DNA of 12,283 bases, taken from an uncultured Microbacteriaceae bacterium (GTDB lineage Bacteria > Actinomycetota > Actinomycetes > Actinomycetales > Microbacteriaceae). Below, in pieces: positions 1 through 5,367 of the stretch (the stretch's first letter is position 1; the number at the start of each line of letters is the position of its first letter). Under the pieces are notes generated by a model. That model was not told the DNA's origin, did not search any database, and saw nothing but the letters and a program-made list of their open reading frames with translations. Position numbers and translations under genes: made by a program. The stretch lies in assembly GCA_937896185.1 (NCBI GenBank), contig CALBMG010000250.1:1-12283 (forward strand), read 5' to 3'.

Positions 1-1
1 C

Positions 2-235
2 TTGGATATTGACGCCTGTGACCGTGCAGTAGTTCCCGCATGCCCAGCATCGATTCCCGGTGGCTTGAGCGCCTATGAAATGCGGCAATTTGCCCGGCTC
101 TTTGCCGCCCATACCCAGGTGAAAAGTATTGACCTCGCGGAAGTCGATGCACTAATGGACTCCGCAGACGGACGAACAGTTCGGCTTACGGCGTTGCTGA
201 TTCTCGAAGCCCTTGCAGGCTTGACGACTCGTTAG
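2..235 (+). CDS. hutG: Formimidoylglutamase, C-terminal part (5' end outside window)
   Basis: This is the last 77 codons of a ureohydrolase (arginase/agmatinase superfamily) gene that enters from the left edge. Formimidoylglutamase hydrolyses N-formimidoyl-L-glutamate to glutamate and formamide, the last step of one route of histidine breakdown. The fragment opens with LDIDACDRAVVPACP, which carries the D-x-D-x-x-D pattern of the second Mn2+-binding motif of the superfamily, followed by PGGLS and a helix-strand ending in KSIDLAEVDALMD, the usual C-terminal layout. The CDRAVVP wording is what points to HutG rather than agmatinase or arginase. No true start is visible; position 2 is only the first whole codon. 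The stop TAG (233-235) overlaps the stop of the convergent dehydrogenase. No hut neighbours are in view, so the specific substrate is a good inference rather than proven. Confidence 0.8.
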   Translation: MDIDACDRAVVPACPASIPGGLSAYEMRQFARLFAAHTQVKSIDLAEVDALMDSADGRTVRLTALLILEALAGLTTR

Positions 236-1401
236 CGGAACGCTTCGATTCCGGTAAGTGCGCGACCCACGACCAGAGCGTGAACCTCGTCTGTGCCTTC
301 GTATGTGCGAACGGACTCGAGGTTCATCATGTGACGCATCATGGGGAATTCGGCGGTCACACCATCACCACCCATGATGGAACGCATGCTCGAAACAATG
401 TTGATGGCCTCGCGCACGTTGTTGAGTTTGCCCACGGAAATCTGTTCGTGCTTCAACGTTCCTGCATCCTTCAGGTGACCGATGTGCAACGACAGAAGCA
501 TGCCCTTCTCGTATTCGAGGAAGGCATCCGACAGTTTGGCTTGAGTGATCTGCATTCCACCGATGGGCTTGCCGAAAACTTCGCGTGTCTGCGAGCGCTC
601 GATGGCAACATCCATGACGGCACGTGCTGCGCCCATGACGCCCCAAATGATGCCGTAACGCGCCTCGGTGAGGCACTTAAACGGTGCTCCGAGCCCCTGT
701 GCTCCGGGCAGAATGTTGTCTTTGGGGATGCGCACGTTTGTCAGTTCGATTGCGCACTGGATCGAGGCACGCATTGACAGCTTTCCGCTAATCGGATTGG
801 CCACGTAACCGGGTGTGGCGGTGGGCACGATGAAACCACGGACGCCGTCGTCGGTCATCGCCCAGATGATGGCGACATCAGCAATGTTGGCGATACCGAT
901 CCAACGCTTGGCGCCGTTGATGACCCATTCATCGCCATCGAGCACGGCAGTAGTCCGCATGTTGGCGGGGTCCGAACCACCGTGGGGTTCGGTGAGCCCG
1001 AAACAACCAGCCTTCTCTCCGCGAGCCATGGGGGGAAGCCATTCCTGCTTCTGCTCTTCGGATCCAAACTTTGCAATCGAGGACATTGCCAGTGAACCGA
1101 GAACACTGACGTGGGTGCGCCACGATGTGTCAACGGCTTCGAGCTCGTAGCAGACCAAACCATAGGACACCGCGTTTGCACCGGAACATCCGTAACCGTT
1201 GATGTGCATTCCGAGCATGCCCAGCGCGCCAAGTTCCGGAATCAATTCCTCACGGAGTCGCTGAATTTCAAAGTCTTCATCAATCTGCGGAGCGATGCGG
1301 TCCACAGAGAACGCACGTGCCTTGTCGCGCCACTCGATTTCTTCTGCGGTGAGCAGTGCGTCGAGTCCCATAATTTCTTCGGTACGAGAGGTATTGACCA
1401 T
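232..1401 (-). CDS. Glutaryl-CoA dehydrogenase-like acyl-CoA dehydrogenase
   Basis: A 389-aa FAD-dependent acyl-CoA dehydrogenase of normal full length. The best family match is glutaryl-CoA dehydrogenase, which oxidises and decarboxylates glutaryl-CoA to crotonyl-CoA in lysine and tryptophan breakdown, passing electrons to ETF. Seen in the protein: N-terminal helical domain (about 15-130), GCFGLTEPHGGSDP (132-145) at the start of the beta domain, and a C-terminal helical domain with REVFGKPIGGMQ (273-283). The catalytic base is probably E368 in TYEGTDEVH, and the protein ends LTGIEAF as this subfamily does. R95 in SWRTHVSV aligns with the arginine that holds the glutaryl carboxylate; the following serine of the human enzyme is threonine here. 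The ATG at 1401 has AGGAG 7 nt upstream and a good promoter. It could act on another short dicarboxyl- or branched acyl-CoA, so no symbol is given. Confidence 0.85.
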   Translation of the reverse strand: MVNTSRTEEIMGLDALLTAEEIEWRDKARAFSVDRIAPQIDEDFEIQRLREELIPELGALGMLGMHINGYGCSGANAVSYGLVCYELEAVDTSWRTHVSVLGSLAMSSIAKFGSEEQKQEWLPPMARGEKAGCFGLTEPHGGSDPANMRTTAVLDGDEWVINGAKRWIGIANIADVAIIWAMTDDGVRGFIVPTATPGYVANPISGKLSMRASIQCAIELTNVRIPKDNILPGAQGLGAPFKCLTEARYGIIWGVMGAARAVMDVAIERSQTREVFGKPIGGMQITQAKLSDAFLEYEKGMLLSLHIGHLKDAGTLKHEQISVGKLNNVREAINIVSSMRSIMGGDGVTAEFPMMRHMMNLESVRTYEGTDEVHALVVGRALTGIEAFR

Positions 1402-1437
1402 GTGTCGCTCCTGTGATGTTCACGCATCTTTGCGGTG

Positions 1438-1466
1438 GTTCTATTCTGTCAGATTCCACATGTTAA
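1438..1466 (-). promoter_or_regulatory. Predicted sigma-70-type promoter of the acyl-CoA dehydrogenase
   Basis: Read on the minus strand, TTAACA (1466-1461; 5 of 6 to TTGACA), a 17-bp spacer and TAGAAC (1443-1438; 4 of 6 to TATAAT) lie just upstream of the dehydrogenase. Transcription would start near 1431, leaving a leader of about 30 nt that contains the AGGAG ribosome binding site. Predicted by eye only. Confidence 0.5.
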
Positions 1467-1482
1467 ATTCATCAACTTCAGA

Positions 1483-1507
1483 GTTTTTAGGAGAAAATCC
1501 TCAAAAC
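1483..1507. promoter_or_regulatory. Imperfect palindrome between divergent promoters, possible operator
   Basis: GTTTTTAGGA and TCCTCAAAAC form 10-bp arms with one mismatch around a 5-bp GAAAA centre. The site begins 17 bp beyond the -35 element of the dehydrogenase promoter and ends 12 bp before the proposed -35 element of the thioesterase. That placement suits a shared operator for a dimeric regulator. No regulator gene for it is identifiable here, and an AT-rich chance palindrome cannot be excluded. Confidence 0.3.
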
Positions 1508-1518
1508 ATGGCGGCAAA

Positions 1519-1548
1519 TTGCGCGCCGAGCAACGTCCACCATAGTCT
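1519..1548 (+). promoter_or_regulatory. Possible promoter for a leaderless thioesterase mRNA
   Basis: TAGTCT (1543-1548, TANNNT type) sits so that transcription would start at about 1555, the A of the thioesterase ATG. A weak TTGCGC (1519-1524) lies 18 bp upstream. No Shine-Dalgarno sequence precedes the ATG, and leaderless transcripts are common in actinobacteria, so the two observations agree. The -35 match is only the first three bases. Confidence 0.35.
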
Positions 1549-1554
1549 GTAAAT

Positions 1555-2091
1555 ATGGCACGGCAATTTCACTTAATTCGTTCGACTTTTCTGCCCCGCG
1601 CAACAAAAAAAGATGCATCAATGTTCGACGATTCAGTCACGGTAATGCGAGTACTGCCCAGTGACCTCGATTTCTATATGCACGTCAATAACGGCTCCTA
1701 TTTGCAGATGATGGATGTTGCCCGCACCAACTGGACCGCAGAGTTGGGCGGAATGTCCAAACTGCGAGCCAATGGCTGGTACCCCGTTGTTGCAGCAAAC
1801 ACTGTGCGATATCGGAAATCGTTGCTTCCCTGGCAGAAATTCGAAATCCACACCCGCCTGCTCGGCTGGGATGGGCGCATGAACTACATCGAACAAGACG
1901 TTGTGCGCGACGGAGTGTTGTACGCCCAAGCATTTATTGCAGGACGCTTTCTCGGCAAAGGTGGCGAAAGAATCGCACCGTCTGATGTGGTGAAGCTGCT
2001 GACTGGCGAAGACTTGCAATCCCCTGCTCTTCCCGAGAAGGTGCTGGTGTGGGCGCGAACCCTGGGTGTGGCGGATCGGAATGCCCTCTAG
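1555..2091 (+). CDS. Thioesterase family protein (hotdog fold, 4HBT_2/THEM6-like)
   Basis: A 178-aa single-domain protein of the 4-hydroxybenzoyl-CoA thioesterase-like hotdog family. Such enzymes hydrolyse acyl-CoA or acyl-ACP thioesters in the cytoplasm; the substrate cannot be told here. The signature DLDFYMHVNNGSYLQMMD (37-54), with D37, H43 and N45-N46, is the active-site loop and start of the hotdog helix. VVAANTVRYRKSLLPWQ (78-94) and the strands around 96-130 complete the fold. The family core starts near residue 26, so M23 (1621) is an alternative start, but neither ATG has a ribosome binding site; 1555 is preferred because a TANNNT element is spaced for leaderless expression. It is divergent from the acyl-CoA dehydrogenase across 153 bp, so a linked role in acyl-CoA turnover is possible but is only inference. 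Confidence 0.8.
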   Translation: MARQFHLIRSTFLPRATKKDASMFDDSVTVMRVLPSDLDFYMHVNNGSYLQMMDVARTNWTAELGGMSKLRANGWYPVVAANTVRYRKSLLPWQKFEIHTRLLGWDGRMNYIEQDVVRDGVLYAQAFIAGRFLGKGGERIAPSDVVKLLTGEDLQSPALPEKVLVWARTLGVADRNAL

Positions 2092-2109
2092 GAGCACCGG
2101 TCGCTAGGC

Positions 2110-2466
2110 TCACGCAGAGTCAGCCGTGGATCGAAACCAATTCTCGCCCCATGATGTGATGGATGCCACAACGGGTTCCAGAGCGAGACCCTTCTGAGTC
2201 AATGTGTAGCTCACGGCAGGAGGACGCGAGTCGACCACTGTACGACAGACGATATTTTCGTCCTCTAATTCGCGCAAACGTTCGGTCAGCAAACGATCGC
2301 TGAGTCCAGGGATTGCCTCTCGAATTGTGCATGCTCGGTCAGCACCATTGAGCATTGTCGCGATGATTGCGCCGGTCCATCTTTTCCCCACAAGTTCAAT
2401 GGCTGCGTGAAAGTTCCCGCAGACCTGAGGGCTGAGGGTTTCAATTTGAGTTGATGGGCTTACCAT
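2110..2466 (-). CDS. HxlR-family winged-helix transcriptional regulator
   Basis: A 118-aa MarR-like winged-helix repressor or activator of the HxlR/YodB/HypR family. These bind DNA as dimers and several sense electrophiles or disulfide stress. The domain begins VCGNFHAAIELVGKRW (15-30), continues with the recognition region AIPGLSDRLLTERLRELE (51-68) and wing PPAVSYTLTQKG (82-93), and ends in a dimerisation helix. C16 sits where the conserved N-terminal redox-sensing cysteine of YodB and HypR lies; C46 and C74 are further cysteines. The start at 2466 is chosen because homology begins soon after it; an in-frame ATG at 2526 would add 20 residues that do not look conserved and would run through operator-like DNA. 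No clear ribosome binding site is seen. It is divergent from doxX, and operator-like motifs overlap its own start codon, so it probably controls itself and doxX. Confidence 0.88.
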   Translation of the reverse strand: MVSPSTQIETLSPQVCGNFHAAIELVGKRWTGAIIATMLNGADRACTIREAIPGLSDRLLTERLRELEDENIVCRTVVDSRPPAVSYTLTQKGLALEPVVASITSWGENWFRSTADSA

Positions 2467-2475
2467 TTGTAACCA
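2459..2475. promoter_or_regulatory. Operator-like site A, overlapping the hxlR-type start codon
   Basis: The sequence CTTACCATTTGTAACCA contains TTAC-CATTT-GTAA and lines up base for base with sites B and C in CTT..C....GTAA. It covers the regulator's ATG (2464-2466), so binding could block its transcription or its start region. Motif seen directly; binding by the adjacent HxlR protein is inferred. Confidence 0.45.
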
Positions 2476-2476
2476 A

Positions 2477-2493
2477 CTTGACTTTCGTAAGTG
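2477..2493. promoter_or_regulatory. Operator-like site B
   Basis: CTTGACTTTCGTAAGTG shares CTT..C....GTAAGTG with site C at identical spacing, but its left half is degenerate (TTGA instead of TTAC). Its start is 18 bp from that of site A and 42 bp from that of site C. It is probably a weaker site if real. Confidence 0.38.
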
Positions 2494-2518
2494 AGGTGCG
2501 ATACCGTGATTACAGCAA

Positions 2519-2535
2519 CTTACCACAGGTAAGTG
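2519..2535. promoter_or_regulatory. Operator-like site C, overlapping the doxX -35 element
   Basis: CTTACCACAGGTAAGTG contains the perfect inverted repeat ACTTACC-ACA-GGTAAGT (2518-2534). The left arm contains TTACCA (2520-2525), the proposed -35 element of doxX. Bound protein would therefore compete with RNA polymerase, the usual layout for a repressor and its divergent target. Confidence 0.55.
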
Positions 2536-2548
2536 CCACCTGTATAGG
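2520..2548 (+). promoter_or_regulatory. Predicted doxX promoter
   Basis: TTACCA (2520-2525, 4 of 6 to TTGACA), a 17-bp spacer and TATAGG (2543-2548, 4 of 6 to TATAAT). Transcription would start near 2555, giving a leader of about 22 nt. Predicted by eye. Confidence 0.45.
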
Positions 2549-2576
2549 CTTCGGCCTCTGACACGAAAGTAACATC

Positions 2577-2984
2577 ATGGAACTTCTTGACCTCGGTCTG
2601 CTCATCATCCGCCTCATCATTGGCCTGACCATGGCCGCACACGGTGCACAGAAACTGTTCGGCTGGTTCGGCGGATACGGACTCGCCGGCGTTGGTGGCT
2701 GGCTCGAATCCATGGGAATCAAGAATGGCAAGTTCTGGGCATTCGTTGCAGGTTTCGCCGAATTCGCTGGCGGTATCGCCTTCGCCGCCGGCTTCCTCAC
2801 TGCTCTCGCTGCTGCCGGACTCGTCGCGACAATGTTGGTCGCAATCGCAACCGCTCACAAGGGCAAGGGCTACTGGAACACCAATGGCGGTTCCGAGCTC
2901 AACTGGATCATTGCACTTGTGGCCGTTGGTGTCGCACTCACCGGCGCTGGTACATACTCCATCGACGCATTCTTGTCGCTGTAA
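2577..2984 (+). CDS. DoxX family integral membrane protein
   Basis: A 135-aa DoxX-type protein with four predicted membrane helices at about 5-22, 52-73, 75-93 and 108-125. The family hallmark is clear: GLLIIRLIIGLTMAAHGAQK (7-26) followed by LFGWFGGYG. DoxX proteins are poorly defined; members have been tied to quinone or thiosulfate oxidation and, in mycobacteria, to oxidative-stress resistance with a superoxide dismutase. The ATG at 2577 is preceded by a weak GAAAG. It is divergent from an HxlR regulator whose relatives sense quinones and thiol stress, which makes a redox-stress role a reasonable inference. The gene stands alone: a strong terminator follows 12 bp after its stop. Function in this organism is unknown. 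Confidence 0.88.
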   Translation: MELLDLGLLIIRLIIGLTMAAHGAQKLFGWFGGYGLAGVGGWLESMGIKNGKFWAFVAGFAEFAGGIAFAAGFLTALAAAGLVATMLVAIATAHKGKGYWNTNGGSELNWIIALVAVGVALTGAGTYSIDAFLSL

Positions 2985-2985
2985 A

Positions 2986-3267
2986 TCAGCCGACGGACCG
3001 CCCAGTTTCCTCAGGGGAACTGGGCGGTTCTGTTATTCCGGGATGTAGCGGATCCGGCGCGCCAGGAATTTCGACGGCGGCTTCCTTTTCCGCTTCCTGG
3101 ATGACTGACACCTCGTGAGCATCGGGCTGGAACAGTTCGTTCATGACTGCAAATGCCCCCGCAGCGTTACCGCCAGGACGTTTTCCTGTGCGACGAGCGC
3201 GTTCCATATCGCGGTTCCACAGCCACATCACAGCGGCAACAACCACAATCAAAATGAACCATTCCAT
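2986..3267 (-). CDS. Small single-pass membrane protein of unknown function (93 aa)
   Basis: A 93-aa protein not recognised as a characterised family. It has an N-terminal membrane helix (MEWFILIVVVAAVMWLW, 1-17), a basic stretch RDMERARRTGKRPGG (19-33), then AVMNELFQPDAHEV (40-53) and an acidic, proline-rich tail ending near PPSSPEETGRS. The basic residues after the helix suggest the tail is cytoplasmic. Its ATG shares the A of the upstream kinase-like gene's TGA stop (TGATG), so it is translationally coupled to that gene; GGGGG lies 7 nt before it. The ATG at 3417 in the same frame would give 50 extra residues entirely within the upstream gene and is rejected. Odd point: its last codons also form the doxX terminator hairpin, so the C-terminal wording is shaped by an RNA structure. 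Confidence 0.65.
   Translation of the reverse strand: MEWFILIVVVAAVMWLWNRDMERARRTGKRPGGNAAGAFAVMNELFQPDAHEVSVIQEAEKEAAVEIPGAPDPLHPGITEPPSSPEETGRSVG
2997..3028 (+). terminator. Intrinsic terminator of doxX, possibly bidirectional
   Basis: ACCGCCCAGTTTCC and GGGAACTGGGCGGT form a 14-bp stem (one G-T wobble) around a TCAG loop, followed on the + strand by TTCTGTTATT. It begins 12 bp after the doxX stop. The hairpin also lies inside the last codons of the convergent small membrane protein gene, so it may stop transcription from either side. Confidence 0.8.
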
Positions 3268-3842
3268 CAGCGAACCCCCTGGGTCGTATCCATGCTGTAA
3301 GTCGCACGGTGTGCCCACTGCGAACCCAGCAGATAGTTTTGTTCGCTCTCCCCCATGACCAATTCCCATGCGGCAGCGGCGTCCTCGCCCCATAAGGCAG
3401 TTCTTCGTCGACGGCATTCTGAGGGATCGCAGTCGACAAATATGGTGGCGTCGTACTGTTCGAACATGTCAGCAGCAAAAGCGAATGTGCCTTCGATGAT
3501 GATGGGCCCATCCGACGCAACATCGACCCATTCGATCAGCGAGGCATCATCGGGCCGATACATGGGATATCGAATCGAATCGCCCCATGCGGCGGGCTCG
3601 AGGACGAATTCTCGAAGCGCCGCGAAATCGAAGGGGAAAACCTCGTCCTCGTCACGCCGATGTGACGGCAACAGGAAGTCGTTAACAGGAATTACAGCTC
3701 CACCGACCGCAAACGACAACTGCCGTGCAATGACGTCACCGCCGGCACCCGTCCGACCGTCGATTCCGATAATCAGACGCTCGCCCCGTGGTTCGCGCGA
3801 CACGATTGACCGTGCAATGACAGAGAATCCGAGTTGGCTCAC
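3267..3842 (-). CDS. Uridine kinase-like P-loop protein with degenerate Walker A motif
   Basis: A 191-aa protein shaped like the small uridine kinase/phosphoribulokinase-like P-loop NTPases of actinobacteria. Walker A region: GIDGRTGAGGDV (26-37); in active relatives this reads G-D-G-x-S-G-x-G-K-T/S. Here the lysine is G35 and the following Ser/Thr is D36, checked on the nucleotides. Other landmarks remain: VNDF (53-56) at the usual substrate-binding aspartate, IIIEGTFAF (114-122) at the Walker B position, FVDCDP (135-140), and the arginine-rich lid RRRR (144-147). ATP binding is therefore doubtful; it may be a pseudokinase or a decayed enzyme, yet the frame is intact. Start is GTG at 3842, 7 bp after the MFS stop and without a clear ribosome binding site, implying coupling to the MFS gene. 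Its stop overlaps the next start. Confidence 0.7.
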   Translation of the reverse strand: MSQLGFSVIARSIVSREPRGERLIIGIDGRTGAGGDVIARQLSFAVGGAVIPVNDFLLPSHRRDEDEVFPFDFAALREFVLEPAAWGDSIRYPMYRPDDASLIEWVDVASDGPIIIEGTFAFAADMFEQYDATIFVDCDPSECRRRRTALWGEDAAAAWELVMGESEQNYLLGSQWAHRATYSMDTTQGVR

Positions 3843-3849
3843 AGCTTAA

Positions 3850-5199
3850 TTATGTGCCGGATGGCGCAACAGCATCCGCAGCATCGCCAGTTGAATCATC
3901 GCGAGAAATGGCGTTCTCGGCAGCAACGGCAGCACGCTGGGCCTCGACAGCCAACACGGCAGCCACAGCTGCACGACCGCTGGGAATGAGAACTGCGAGG
4001 GTGATGGCACCAATCATCAGCACACCCGAGGCGACCAGCAACACCTCGACGCTGACCACGTCGGCCAAGGGCCCTAGGACCGCCATGCCCACAGGCATTG
4101 CAACAGACATGACGATACCCACGAAGCCAAAAACGCGGCCCTGACGTTCAGGATCGACGGTCTCTTGCAACATTGTCATCGCCGACGTAAAGAAAGCGGG
4201 GACAGCCAAACCTATGAGAAAAAAGAATCCATAGAAAATCCAGAGATTCGGGGAAAATCCCATGCCAATCGACAGCACACCGAACAGAACCGAAGCACCC
4301 ACAATCAACTTCACACGGCTGACACGTGCAGCAACGGTCGCCAGAAGTGCGCCGCCTGCGGCCATACCAACGCTGAACAAGATTTCACCCGTTGTCAGCA
4401 TCCATACCTCCCCGCCAAAAGTCCGGGCAATCATCAGCGGCGTCAGATTAGAGGGGGCAACCGCGATCAGGAACACAACGGCGAAAATAACCATGACCCA
4501 TCGAACAACAGGATTCGACACAATGTATCGAACTCCGTCCGTCAAATCGTCAAAGTATGCGGGCTTCTCTGCGCCGGACTTGGCGCGTTCCAAGGTGGGT
4601 ACAGCAACGAGGAAAAGCAGCGAGATACCAATAACCGCAGTGACCACATCGATGAAGAACACCGCAACGATAGACATCGACGCATAGACCCCAGCGGCCG
4701 CAATGGGGGCAAGAAGGCCCATCGCCGACTGGATTGTTCCGTTGATTCCGTTAATGCGCATCAATTGGTCAGCAGGAACAATCTGAGGAATCAGCGCCGA
4801 AACCGCCGGCATCTGAACCCCGGCACCCACCGAACGAACAGCCATCACAAGGAAAATTAGCCAGAGGTCGTCGACACCCGACATCATGAGCAGCGCAAGG
4901 CCCAGAGTCGACAGCGCGATGACGGAATCAGACACCAGGATCATCACACGACGGTTCACGCGATCGGCCCACACACCAGCAAAAATCGACACGATAGCTT
5001 GCGGAAAGAAGCCACAAACAGTCGCCAAGGCGAGGACAAGCCCCGACTTGGTCGTCAGCGTGAGATGCCACATGATGGCGTACTGCACGAGGAACGATCC
5101 GAACATCGAAATCGTCTGGCTCGACATGAAGATAACGACATTGCGAACCCAGCGCTCGGAAGGCTGAGACTGCACAGATTCGGTGGATTCGGAATTCAT
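3850..5199 (-). CDS. MFS transporter, likely drug or siderophore-type exporter
   Basis: A 449-aa major facilitator protein with about twelve membrane helices, of the MFS_3 type that includes macrolide exporters (Mef) and the enterobactin exporter EntS. The first helix (about 19-45) is followed by loop 2-3 motif A in the form GVWADRVNRR (75-84), typical of proton-driven exporters. The second half repeats the pattern, with a central cytoplasmic loop near TLERAKSGAEKPAYFDDLTDG. The C-terminal 40 residues are alanine-rich and hydrophilic, ending DAVAPSGT. Substrate cannot be assigned. The start at 5199 is chosen because GGGGGTG lies 7 nt upstream; the in-frame extension to 5271 only translates tRNA-Ala sequence. 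The gene begins 30 bp after the tRNA, with no terminator between, and is followed at 7 bp by the kinase-like gene. Confidence 0.85.
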   Translation of the reverse strand: MNSESTESVQSQPSERWVRNVVIFMSSQTISMFGSFLVQYAIMWHLTLTTKSGLVLALATVCGFFPQAIVSIFAGVWADRVNRRVMILVSDSVIALSTLGLALLMMSGVDDLWLIFLVMAVRSVGAGVQMPAVSALIPQIVPADQLMRINGINGTIQSAMGLLAPIAAAGVYASMSIVAVFFIDVVTAVIGISLLFLVAVPTLERAKSGAEKPAYFDDLTDGVRYIVSNPVVRWVMVIFAVVFLIAVAPSNLTPLMIARTFGGEVWMLTTGEILFSVGMAAGGALLATVAARVSRVKLIVGASVLFGVLSIGMGFSPNLWIFYGFFFLIGLAVPAFFTSAMTMLQETVDPERQGRVFGFVGIVMSVAMPVGMAVLGPLADVVSVEVLLVASGVLMIGAITLAVLIPSGRAAVAAVLAVEAQRAAVAAENAISRDDSTGDAADAVAPSGT

Positions 5200-5229
5200 A
5201 ATCTGCACCCCCGCGAGTGATAAAAGTTG

Positions 5230-5302
5230 TGGACCCGAGGGGATTCGAACCCCTGACCCCCTGCATGCCATGCAGGTGCGCTACCAACTGCGCCACGGGC
5301 CC
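5230..5302 (-). tRNA. tRNA-Ala, anticodon GGC
   Basis: A complete 73-nt tRNA folds into the cloverleaf: acceptor GGGCCCG/CGGGTCC, D arm GCGC...GCGC, anticodon arm CCTGC-ATGGCAT-GCAGG with anticodon GGC, five-base variable region, and T arm AGGGG-TTCGAAT-CCCCT. The acceptor contains the G3-U70 wobble pair that marks alanine tRNA. The discriminator base is A; the 3' CCA is not fully encoded (CAA follows), so it must be added enzymatically. The anticodon reads GCC and, by wobble, GCU. Confidence 0.97.
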
Positions 5303-5325
5303 AACGCTGCCGAAGCAACTTGTTT

Positions 5326-5354
5326 AGATTACTAGGTTTTCAACGAGTAACCAA
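5326..5354 (-). promoter_or_regulatory. Predicted promoter of tRNA-Ala (and perhaps the MFS gene)
   Basis: On the minus strand, TTGGTT (5354-5349), a 17-bp spacer and TAATCT (5331-5326, TANNNT type). Transcription would start near 5319, leaving a leader of about 16 nt for RNase P to remove. The -35 lies 13 bp after the rsfS stop. Since no terminator separates the tRNA from the MFS gene, this may be the promoter of the whole downstream set. Confidence 0.5.
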
Positions 5355-5367
5355 AACGAGACGGGAA

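Noticed and set aside
280..777. 165-codon open frame on the + strand
   Set aside because: It is antisense to the well-supported acyl-CoA dehydrogenase and shows no family features or ribosome binding site.
2467..2526. Longer HxlR start at 2526
   Set aside because: The added 20 residues look non-homologous and would translate the operator/promoter region; the family domain fits the start at 2466.
2549..2560. Short hairpin AGGC-TTCG-GCCT in the doxX leader as a riboswitch or attenuator
   Set aside because: A four-pair stem in a leader of about 22 nt is too small to be a riboswitch and could easily arise by chance.
2510..2858. Minus-strand frames of 96 and 112 codons opposite doxX
   Set aside because: doxX on the + strand has four membrane helices and the family motif; the opposing frames are its shadows.
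3268..3417. 50-residue N-terminal extension of the 93-aa small membrane protein
   Set aside because: It lies wholly inside the kinase-like gene in another frame, while the TGATG overlap at 3265-3269 gives a natural coupled start before the membrane helix.
3850..5199. Idea that the MFS, kinase-like protein and small membrane protein form a new resistance or biosynthetic system
   Set aside because: Only proximity supports it. The MFS substrate is unknown, and no biosynthetic or defence signature gene is present.
4928..5296. 122-codon minus-strand frame and the upstream extension of the MFS frame (5200-5271), including GSNPLGS and GVRIPSGP
   Set aside because: These are translations of the tRNA-Ala gene, a common annotation error. 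The MFS gene has a proper ribosome binding site at 5199.
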